IMG/VR virus record: IMGVR_UViG_3300045738_000177 | Span: 1 to 26,287 of that record | Length of the DNA: 26,287 bases | Strand: one strand, 5' to 3' | DNA from: a virus | Shown: piece after piece, positions 5,183 to 11,915 of the stretch | Numbering within the stretch: position 1 is the first letter of the stretch | Layout of the letters: each line of letters starts with the position of its first letter | Translations under genes and position numbers: made by a program | Notes under the pieces: model-generated | Seen by the model: the letters and a program-made list of their open reading frames with translations, nothing else | Databases searched by the model: none | What the model was told of the DNA's origin: nothing

Positions 5183-6665
5183 GCCAGATGGCGAAGTAAT
5201 TAAACAATTCATGAAAGATGAATCCTTTTTCAGGGGATTGAGAGGACCGGTTGGATCGGGTAAATCTGTTAGCTGTTGTATAGAGATAATGAGAAGAGCG
5301 CTTTCTCAAAAGAAATCAGAAGACGGTAAGCGTAAATCCAGATGGGCTGTCATTAGAAATACCAATCCACAACTCAAGACCACTACCATTAAGACTTGGT
5401 TAGATTGGTTTGATGAGGAAGTATGGGGTAGATTTGCCTGGTCTGTGCCTTATACCCATATGATTAGGAAAGGAGAAATAGAATTAGAAGTTATCTTTTT
5501 AGCCCTAGATAGACCAGAAGATGTCAAAAAACTACTATCATTGGAGCTTACAGGTGTCTGGATCAATGAAGCTAGAGAGATTCCCAAGTCAATTGTTGAT
5601 GCTTGTACCATGAGAGTAGGCAGATATCCCTCTATGAGAGATGGTGGACCTAGTTGGTATGGCGTTATTTGTGATACAAACCCTCCAGATACAGACCATT
5701 GGTGGTCAATTCTATCGGGAGAAACTATATTGCCTGATTATATAACTAAACAAGAAGCTAAGATGTTAATCAAACCAGATACTTGGAGATTTTTTAATCA
5801 GCCTCCAGCAATGTTAGAGGTCTTTAAAGAGAGTAAATTAGAATCTTATGAATACAATAAAGACAGAGAAAATGGGAAGAATCTTACTAAAAACTATTAT
5901 GAAAATATTATTAGAGGTAAGACTAAATCATGGATAGATGTCTATGTTTTAAACAGGTTAGGGCAGATTGAAGATGGAAAACCTGTATATGAAATGTTTA
6001 GAAGAGACACTCATGTAGCTAAAGGAGACTTAGCAATCATGAAAGATACCCCTATTTATATAGGAATTGACTTTGGATTAACTCCAGCATGTGTATTTGG
6101 ACAGAGAGTTAGAGGTAGATGGCTTATTATTGATGAATTAGTGGCTGAAGACATGGGTATATTACGCTTCAGCGATCTAATGAAACAAAAAATGGCAGAG
6201 TATTTACCTAGAAGTTATGTAATCTTTGGCGATCCGGCTGGAGATCATAGAGCGCAAACAGATGAATCTACTCCCTTTCAAATCCTAAGAGGCAGAGGAA
6301 TCAGCGCAAGACCAGCACCAAGCAACGATGTTACATTAAGACTAGAGAGTGTTAACGCTACATTAGCCAGAATGATAGATGGAGATTCTGGAATATTAAT
6401 AGATCCTAAATGTATTAATCTTATAAGAGGGTTTGATGGAGGATATCATTACAGAAGAATACAAGTATCAGGAGAACGCTATGATGAGAGACCTAACAAG
6501 AATAGATTTTCTCACATACACGATTCTTTACAGTATATGTTGTTGGGCGCTGGAGAGGGAAGATTGTTGACAATAGGTAATAAAACTAGTAAACCTAGAG
6601 TTGCAAGAAGAGATTTTAATGTCTTTGATGTTAAACCAAAGACCGTTTACGAAAGGAGAAAATAA
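5163..6665 (+). CDS. terL: Terminase large subunit
   Basis: This is the ATPase and nuclease of the DNA packaging motor, acting at the portal vertex of the procapsid. The 500-residue protein has an N-terminal ATPase with Walker A GPVGSGKS (28-35), a Walker B-type segment LTGVWINEA with Glu136, and a motif III-like CDTNPP (170-175). The C-terminal RNase H-like nuclease shows YIGIDFG (Asp303), FGDPAGD (Asp357, Asp361) and a late Asp454 in HIHDSLQ. Length and layout fit the family in podophages with a T7-type portal. The WINEA form, with Asn before the catalytic Glu, is in my recollection usual for this subgroup. The start at 5163 overlaps the previous gene by 20 bases and keeps the conserved run-up to Walker A. 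The stop overlaps the next start (TAATG). Confidence 0.95.
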   Translation: MTSLTYKPDGEVIKQFMKDESFFRGLRGPVGSGKSVSCCIEIMRRALSQKKSEDGKRKSRWAVIRNTNPQLKTTTIKTWLDWFDEEVWGRFAWSVPYTHMIRKGEIELEVIFLALDRPEDVKKLLSLELTGVWINEAREIPKSIVDACTMRVGRYPSMRDGGPSWYGVICDTNPPDTDHWWSILSGETILPDYITKQEAKMLIKPDTWRFFNQPPAMLEVFKESKLESYEYNKDRENGKNLTKNYYENIIRGKTKSWIDVYVLNRLGQIEDGKPVYEMFRRDTHVAKGDLAIMKDTPIYIGIDFGLTPACVFGQRVRGRWLIIDELVAEDMGILRFSDLMKQKMAEYLPRSYVIFGDPAGDHRAQTDESTPFQILRGRGISARPAPSNDVTLRLESVNATLARMIDGDSGILIDPKCINLIRGFDGGYHYRRIQVSGERYDERPNKNRFSHIHDSLQYMLLGAGEGRLLTIGNKTSKPRVARRDFNVFDVKPKTVYERRK

Positions 6666-6931
6666 TGTGTAGTTTTGGAGGAGGACCAAAGGCACCACCA
6701 CCACCGCCACCACCTGATCCTAGTATTGAAGAAGAAGCAAAAGCAAAAAGAAGAAGAGAAAGAATGAAACTTCAATCTGAAACTTCTGCTTTAAAACAAG
6801 AACAATATGAACAAAGAGTTAATGCGGCTTATGGAAGAACAGGAAGACGCTCTCTTTTATCTGGTAGTAAAGGCGGGAGAGGTTATGCTTTAGAACCAAG
6901 ATTGATGTCTAAAACCACATTGGGTGCATAA
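6665..6931 (+). CDS. Proline-rich small virion-associated protein
   Basis: This 88-residue protein starts MCSFGGGPK, followed by a run of seven prolines, a highly charged predicted coiled coil (EEEAKAKRRRERMKL) and a Gly/Arg/Ser-rich tail (GRTGRRSLLSGSKGG) ending KTTLGA. Small proteins with an MCxFGG and poly-Pro start and an RRSLL-Gly tail are recurrent in podophage head-tail regions next to the portal, and I place it there by recollection. The second-residue Cys is not in a lipobox. It is coupled by TAATG to the large terminase upstream and to the portal downstream, which suggests a structural or assembly role. The exact function is unknown. Confidence 0.7.
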   Translation: MCSFGGGPKAPPPPPPPDPSIEEEAKAKRRRERMKLQSETSALKQEQYEQRVNAAYGRTGRRSLLSGSKGGRGYALEPRLMSKTTLGA

Positions 6932-8514
6932 TGCCGGTACAAAAACTACAAACCGAACAAATTAATTACATGGATTCTCCTGTTGCGCAATTACTTAAAC
7001 GATATGAGCATGCCAAAACTATAAAAGACCAATGGAATGGTACTTTTGAAGAATGTTATGAATACGCACTACCGCAAAGAGAGAGTTTTTTTACAGAAAC
7101 TCCAGGCAGAAGAAGAACAGATCGCATCTTTGATGAGACCGCAGTAGTCGGTGTACAAGAATTTGCTTCAAGATTACAAGCTGGTATCGTTCCAAACTAT
7201 GCTAGATGGGCTGACTTTGTTGCTGGAGCTGAAATACCTCCAGAAGCAGAAAAAGAAGTCAATTTAATGCTAGATGAAGTAACAGATTATATATTTGAGA
7301 TAATACAGCAATCTAATTTTTCACAAGAAGTGCATGAATCATTCCTAGATATAGCATTAGGGACAGGAGTTTTACTTGTAGAAGAGGGTAATGCTTCTAA
7401 TCCTATTAATTTTAAAGCCGTACCACTACCCCATGTTTGTATGACTTCAGGACATGATGACAAAATAGACCATATCTTCAGAAAAAGAATGATTAAAATG
7501 TCATCTTTACCTATAGCTTATCCTCAAGGTATATTTGAAGAAAAGATGCTTACAGAAATGGGGAAAAATCCAGATAAAGAATGTGAAGTTATAGAGGTTG
7601 TTTATAGAAATTACTACAACACTAAAGAAGAAGAATACCATTTTTGTGCAATTGCAAAAGAATTTGAGACAAAAGTATATCAAGAAATATTTAAAGGTAT
7701 AGGAGCAAATCCCTATATTGTTTACAGATGGAGTAAGTGTGCTGGAGAAACCTATGGTCGTGGACCATTAATGTTAGCTTTACCAGCAATTAAAACTGCA
7801 AACTTAGTAGTAGAATTAATTTTAGAGAACGCTCAGATGTCTATATCAGGTATGTATCAGGTAGAAGATGATGGAGTTATTAATGTAGATAATATTCAAT
7901 TAATCCCAGGTACTATCATACCGAAAGCAGCTGGATCTCAAGGATTAACACCAGTAGCCCCAGCTGGTAACTTTAATATTTCAGATTTAGTCCTCAATGA
8001 CATGAGAGCCAATATTAAAAAAGCCCTATATAATGATATGCTAGGTAATCCTAATGAAAAAACACCTATGTCTGCAACAGAAGTAGCTGAAAGACAAGCA
8101 GATTTATCTCGTCAAATAGGCGCAGCCTTTGGTAGATTACAATCAGAATTAGTAACTCCCGTATTACAAAGAATAGTATATATCCTTAAAAAACAAGGAC
8201 GTATAAAGATTCCTGTAGTTAATGGAAGAGAGATTAAAATACAATCATCAAGTCCATTAGCACAAGCACAACATCAAGCAGATGTAAGTAATATAGACAG
8301 ATTTTTAGAAATGATACAAGGCAGAGTAGGTCCAGAACTTGCTAATATCTTAATAAAACAAGATGAGGTTGCCAAATATATAGCTAAAAAACTAGGTATT
8401 CCAGAAGAACTCATTCGTTCTAAGGAAGAAATGCAAGCTGCTGCACAACAAATGCAACAGATGATGCGACAACAACAAGCACAACAACAGGAGGAAGCGC
8501 CTCCCGAACAATAG
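6931..8514 (+). CDS. Head-tail connector (portal) protein, T7 gp8 type
   Basis: This protein should form the dodecameric ring at one capsid vertex, through which DNA is packaged and ejected and to which the tail attaches. The 527 residues match the T7-type head-to-tail connector family. The start region (SPVAQLLKRYEHAKTIKDQW, then YALPQRESFF) and the phrases RRRTDRIFDETAVVGVQEFA and SRLQAGIVP are characteristic, as is GRGPLMLALPAIKTANLV in the middle. The C-terminus is a Gln-rich tail (QQMQQMMRQQQAQQQ). Length is close to the family norm. It begins with the last base of the preceding stop codon and is followed by the small Bbp19-like gene, scaffold and capsid, the classical podophage order. 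Confidence 0.95.
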   Translation: MPVQKLQTEQINYMDSPVAQLLKRYEHAKTIKDQWNGTFEECYEYALPQRESFFTETPGRRRTDRIFDETAVVGVQEFASRLQAGIVPNYARWADFVAGAEIPPEAEKEVNLMLDEVTDYIFEIIQQSNFSQEVHESFLDIALGTGVLLVEEGNASNPINFKAVPLPHVCMTSGHDDKIDHIFRKRMIKMSSLPIAYPQGIFEEKMLTEMGKNPDKECEVIEVVYRNYYNTKEEEYHFCAIAKEFETKVYQEIFKGIGANPYIVYRWSKCAGETYGRGPLMLALPAIKTANLVVELILENAQMSISGMYQVEDDGVINVDNIQLIPGTIIPKAAGSQGLTPVAPAGNFNISDLVLNDMRANIKKALYNDMLGNPNEKTPMSATEVAERQADLSRQIGAAFGRLQSELVTPVLQRIVYILKKQGRIKIPVVNGREIKIQSSSPLAQAQHQADVSNIDRFLEMIQGRVGPELANILIKQDEVAKYIAKKLGIPEELIRSKEEMQAAAQQMQQMMRQQQAQQQEEAPPEQ

Positions 8515-8522
8515 GAGTTAAT

Positions 8523-8810
8523 ATGGCAGAGAAAAAGCCCGATATGCTTATAGGTTTAGATGGTATGAAGCGTAAACCAGCAGATGAGGAGAACTTAAAT
8601 ACTTTGTTTTACAAAATGTTTAATACACCAGGCGGTTCCGAAATCTTAAAACACCTCAAATCATTAACGCTCGAAGCAGTAGCTGGACCAGAAATATCTG
8701 ATTCACAATTAAGGCATTTAGAGGGTCAACGCTATTTAGTTGGATTGATCCAAAGAAGAGTTAACAAAGGCATAAGTCAAAACATGATACAGGAGAATAA
8801 AAATGGCTGA
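8523..8810 (+). CDS. Bbp19-like small phage protein (putative)
   Basis: This 95-residue protein lies between portal and scaffold. It contains TLFYKMFNTPGGSEILKHL and a conserved-looking LRHLEGQRYLVGLIQRRVNKG, which recalls the short Bbp19-like domain proteins found near the portal in many podophages (the EGxR...L.L.I/L pattern). The function of that family is not known. It starts after a good ribosome site (TAGGAGTTAATATG) and overlaps the scaffold gene by 8 bases. An alternative is an unrelated assembly factor. Confidence 0.55.
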   Translation: MAEKKPDMLIGLDGMKRKPADEENLNTLFYKMFNTPGGSEILKHLKSLTLEAVAGPEISDSQLRHLEGQRYLVGLIQRRVNKGISQNMIQENKNG

Positions 8811-9600
8811 AGAACAAGTAATCAATACTGAAGAAACAGTACAAGCAGAACCTCAAACAGAGCAATCTGAAAATGTTTCACATGAAACGCCAGAGGTAAT
8901 GGAACGCCCAGAAATTATTCCAGAGAAATTTTGGAATCCTGAAACTGGGGAAATTAATCTAGAGGATATGGCTAAGTCATATCATCACTTAGAGAAGTTT
9001 GCTAGTGGCAAAAAAGACGAAATGAGAGATTCTCTTATTGCTGAATTACAGACAGAGGCAAGAGAGGGTCTTCCAGAGGATTCTAAAGGTTATACATTGC
9101 CTAAATTGGTAGAGGGAATTACCGAAGAGATAGTAGAAGCTAATCCACTAACTGGATGGTGGAGAGATAAATGCCATACTATGGGTTTAAATCAAGAGCA
9201 ATTTGAAGACGGTATTAATCAATATGTTGATATGATGCAATCTGGGCAAATAAATACTGAAGAAGAAATGAATAAATTAGGAGAAAACGCTAATGATAGG
9301 GTTAATGCTATTAATTCATGGGCGCAATCTTTCTTCCCACCAGAAGAATTTGAGACTGTTGTAAATACTTTAGGCACTACTGCTCAAGGAATAGGAGTGT
9401 TAGAGAGAATACAGGATTCAATGCGTTCTAATATGGGAAATTCTGAGAGTGTTGCACAACCAGAAAGAGAACTAGAAATCCCGGATGTTAAAGCTATGAT
9501 GAATGATAAGCGTTATTATGATTCAAGACATAGAGATCCAGCATATGTTAAACAGGTAGATGAGGCTTGGGCTAGACTCAATCGTGCCGGCAAGGTTTAA
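8803..9600 (+). CDS. Capsid assembly scaffold protein (putative)
   Basis: This 265-residue, strongly acidic protein (many Glu and Gln in residues 1-35) has the typical scaffold phrases PEKFWNPETGEINLEDMAKSYHHLEK and a later helical region with RERELEIP-like charge. Scaffold proteins fill the procapsid, guide capsid assembly and are removed before or during packaging; T7 gp9 is the reference. The C-terminal third (PDVKAMMNDKRYYDSRHRDP) resembles the segment of podophage scaffolds that contacts the capsid protein. It is preceded by AGGAGAATAAAA and ends with TAATG onto the next gene. The position between portal and capsid supports the call. Sequence alone does not show cleavage or release. Confidence 0.8.
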   Translation: MAEEQVINTEETVQAEPQTEQSENVSHETPEVMERPEIIPEKFWNPETGEINLEDMAKSYHHLEKFASGKKDEMRDSLIAELQTEAREGLPEDSKGYTLPKLVEGITEEIVEANPLTGWWRDKCHTMGLNQEQFEDGINQYVDMMQSGQINTEEEMNKLGENANDRVNAINSWAQSFFPPEEFETVVNTLGTTAQGIGVLERIQDSMRSNMGNSESVAQPERELEIPDVKAMMNDKRYYDSRHRDPAYVKQVDEAWARLNRAGKV

Positions 9601-10145
9601 TGCTCTATGTAGAGAAAGGAACTCCGGCTCATGCCTTTGAGCTGGCGTTCAAACTTAGAGAATTAGATAAATATGAACTAGCATTAAATGGGAGAGATCC
9701 TTTATCTGCATTAATTGATCCTTTCAGATTTAATAGACCGAATGTAAATACCTATACAGTCTTAAAAGATAATAAAGTTTTAGCTATGTTTGGTGTAGTT
9801 TCTACAAGAATAAACCCAAAACATGGTTCAGTTTGGATGTTATCTTCTAAAGAATTAGACAAATATTGGTATTATTTTACAAAAAGAACTAAAAAATGGG
9901 TAGATTATTTTCTCTCTGACTACAATTTTGTCCATAATTACGTAACAATTGAACATAAAAACAACATAAAATGGTTAAAATGGTTAGGTTTTAGTTTTAA
10001 AAGCAAAGAAATAATTGTCAAAGGGGTTAAAGTATTGTATTTTTATAAGGAGATACATTGTGTATCTAAAGATATACAGCCCGTTTTAGGGGATATCGGT
10101 CCATTATGGACAACCGATGAGAAGCTGAAAGTGGACAACTGTTAA
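9600..10145 (+). CDS. gp13-like, GNAT-fold virion protein (putative)
   Basis: This 181-residue protein has an acetyltransferase-like layout. There is an N-terminal strand and helix (HAFELAFKLRELDKYELAL), a strand TVLKDNKVLAMFGVV, then GSVWMLSSKELDKYW, a helix (RTKKWVDYFLSDYNF), and VHNYVTIEHKNNIKWLKWLGF, which matches the strand-helix end of GNAT folds. The family including T7 gp13 (DUF2833) has the same WxLTS and NxxxxxWLKxLGF features, which is my basis. The gene is placed just before the capsid gene, whereas T7 gp13 lies after the tail tubular genes. The residues usually binding acetyl-CoA (Q/RxxGxG/A) are not visible, so catalysis is doubtful and a structural role is likelier. Confidence 0.65.
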   Translation: MLYVEKGTPAHAFELAFKLRELDKYELALNGRDPLSALIDPFRFNRPNVNTYTVLKDNKVLAMFGVVSTRINPKHGSVWMLSSKELDKYWYYFTKRTKKWVDYFLSDYNFVHNYVTIEHKNNIKWLKWLGFSFKSKEIIVKGVKVLYFYKEIHCVSKDIQPVLGDIGPLWTTDEKLKVDNC

Positions 10146-10173
10146 ATTAACTATTTAACAATAGGAGCTTAAT

Positions 10174-10998
10174 ATGGCTACGCAAATCAGTACAGCCTTT
10201 ATTAAACAGTTTGAAGCCGAAGTCCACATGGCTTACCAGAGGATGGGTTCCAAACTGAAGAATACTGTACGACAATCTAACAATGTCATAGGGAACCAAG
10301 CACGATTCCAGAAAGTTGGCAAAGGCACAGCGTCTACTAAATCTAGACACGGTCAAGTCAATACTATGGAAGTCGCACATACTACTGTTGATGTTACTTT
10401 AGCTGATTACTATGCTGCCGACTATGTCGACAGTCTAGATGAGATAAAGACTAACATTGATGAGAGACAGGTGCTGGCAATGAGTGCTGCGGCTGCTCTA
10501 GGACGAAAAATAGACCAATTAATTATCGACATCTTTGATGCTGGATCTAACTCAGCGAATATTTCACACGGCTCAGCTGGTTTAACACTAGCAAAAGCTT
10601 TAACAGTGTACGAAACATTCGGTGGAGCAGATGTACCAGATGATGGACAACGATATTTTGTTGTGTCTCCAGCTGGATGGGCTGATTTACTACAAGTAGA
10701 TCAATTCTCCAGAGCAGAGTATGTGGGAGAAGCTGACCTACCATTTGCTGGCGGAATGACTGCCAAAAGATGGATGGGATTCATGTTCTTTACACATTCG
10801 GGACTGACTCTATCAGGTAGTAACCGTGATTGTCACGCTTGGCACAGTAGTGCTGTAGGTTTGGCAACGGGTTCTGATGTGAGAACAGAAATGAACTATG
10901 TACCTGAAAAGGTCAGTAACTTGATTACATCGTATTTTTCTTCTGGAGCTGTCGAAATTGACGGCAATGGTATGATACAATGCATAATCGCAGAATAA
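10174..10998 (+). CDS. Major capsid protein
   Basis: This 274-residue protein lies directly after the scaffold and gp13-like genes and has a strong ribosome site (AATAGGAGCTTAATATG). The N-terminus (MATQISTAFIKQFEAEVHMAYQ) is followed by FQKVGKGTAS, DVTLADYYAADYVDSLDEIK, an Ala-rich helix (VLAMSAAAALGRKIDQLIIDI) and FVVSPAGWADLLQ, which I recognise as capsid-type segments of marine podophages. An HK97-like fold is expected but not provable here. It is shorter than T7 gp10 (about 345), within the range of phage capsid proteins. It is followed after 10 bases by a small gene with a strong AAGGAGG site and then by a terminator-like hairpin, consistent with high expression. Confidence 0.85.
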   Translation: MATQISTAFIKQFEAEVHMAYQRMGSKLKNTVRQSNNVIGNQARFQKVGKGTASTKSRHGQVNTMEVAHTTVDVTLADYYAADYVDSLDEIKTNIDERQVLAMSAAAALGRKIDQLIIDIFDAGSNSANISHGSAGLTLAKALTVYETFGGADVPDDGQRYFVVSPAGWADLLQVDQFSRAEYVGEADLPFAGGMTAKRWMGFMFFTHSGLTLSGSNRDCHAWHSSAVGLATGSDVRTEMNYVPEKVSNLITSYFSSGAVEIDGNGMIQCIIAE

Positions 10999-11008
10999 GG
11001 AGGATATT

Positions 11009-11257
11009 ATGGCTTTAGATGCAACAAACTTGAAAAAAGTAGCTGGTGCTGGAGATATGAATGTCTTCATTTACAAAAGTACTGACGCTATCGGAACAAT
11101 TGTTGGCTCTGGATATTTTAATAATTCCACAGCCGATCTAAAACAATTCGACATTATATTATGTGTCGGTGCCACTGGTGGTACTGCTACTGTTGATGTC
11201 GCTGTTATTACATCGGCTACGGCAGCTACAACTGTTACCGCTACAAACGGTACTTAA
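11009..11257 (+). CDS. Capsid-associated small protein (putative decoration protein)
   Basis: This 82-residue, beta-rich, Thr/Ala/Val-rich protein (LKKVAGAGDMNVFIYKS, GSGYFNNSTADLKQFDII, then ATGGTATVDVAVI) lies immediately after the capsid gene and before a strong terminator hairpin. It has the best ribosome site in the window (TAAGGAGGATATTATG). Small proteins with the IYKSTDA...GYFN...L..FD.I pattern occur beside podophage capsid genes and within fibre proteins, so a decoration or head-fibre role is my inference. No catalytic motif or membrane segment is seen. Confidence 0.6.
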   Translation: MALDATNLKKVAGAGDMNVFIYKSTDAIGTIVGSGYFNNSTADLKQFDIILCVGATGGTATVDVAVITSATAATTVTATNGT

Positions 11258-11264
11258 CAGGTAA

Positions 11265-11294
11265 GGGGAGAGGTTCCTTGTTTATCCTCTCCCC
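11265..11294 (+). terminator. Strong hairpin after capsid genes
   Basis: GGGGAGAGG (11265-11273) pairs perfectly with CCTCTCCCC (11286-11294), 9 bp with a 12-base loop. It is the most stable simple hairpin seen in the window. Only a short T stretch follows (ACTTTG). It sits between capsid and tail tubular A genes, where T7 has its major late terminator T-phi, so it probably reduces transcription of the downstream genes. The start codon of the next gene lies 10 bases beyond it, so it may also affect translation. Confidence 0.7.
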
Positions 11295-11303
11295 ACTTTG
11301 AAT

Positions 11304-11915
11304 ATGAGTGATAGTAAGTTTAATATATGTAGCAAATCACTGGTTCTAGTAGGAGCCAATACTATTACTTCGTTTTCTGAAAATACAACAGAATCAAAAG
11401 TAGCTAATCAGCTATATGAATCAACATTAGAGAATATGCTCACACGCACGAGATGGAGATTTGCGTCACAACAAGCACAACTCTCTAGAAATTCAGTAGC
11501 ACCAACAGCTAGATGGGCAGCAAAATATGCAATACCTACGGCTGCTTTAATAGTACATACAGTAACTGTTGGGGATAATGTAATAGAGTTTGATCGTTAT
11601 GAATCTGATATATTATGTGATGCTTCCTCTTCTGATACTGTAGTAGCTGATTATACCTTTCAACCATCGGAAGCTAACTTTCCACCCTATTTCAAACAGG
11701 CATTAATATTTGAGCTAGCATCTTTATTTGCGGGAGCAATTGCTAGAAACGATAATTTATCTACTCTTTATCAAAATAGAGCAATAGCCCAATTAGCAAT
11801 TGCTAGAGCGCAAGATTCACAAGCGCAAACTACTAGAAGAATAGATACAACTAGATTTAGAAATAGGAGAAATACAGGGGCTTTGGGAACTATTAAAGCC
11901 ACTGTTGGCTCATAG
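11304..11915 (+). CDS. Tail tubular protein A (gp11-like adaptor)
   Basis: This 203-residue protein forms the ring joining portal and tail nozzle in T7-like virions. Recognisable segments are FNICSKSLVLVGANTI at the N-terminus, YESTLENMLTRTRWRFAS, and the C-terminal FPPYFKQALIFELASLFAGAI followed by an arginine-rich tail (RRIDTTRFRNRR). Size and order (directly before a gp12-like gene) match T7 gp11. I chose the ATG at 11304; a TTG at 11298 in the same frame would add two residues. No ribosome site is close to either, because the 3' arm of the hairpin at 11265-11294 occupies that space. Confidence 0.85.
   Translation: MSDSKFNICSKSLVLVGANTITSFSENTTESKVANQLYESTLENMLTRTRWRFASQQAQLSRNSVAPTARWAAKYAIPTAALIVHTVTVGDNVIEFDRYESDILCDASSSDTVVADYTFQPSEANFPPYFKQALIFELASLFAGAIARNDNLSTLYQNRAIAQLAIARAQDSQAQTTRRIDTTRFRNRRNTGALGTIKATVGS

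Noticed and set aside
6665-6700. Lipoprotein signal at the MC start of the proline-rich protein
   Set aside because: Cys is residue 2 with no preceding hydrophobic signal or lipobox.
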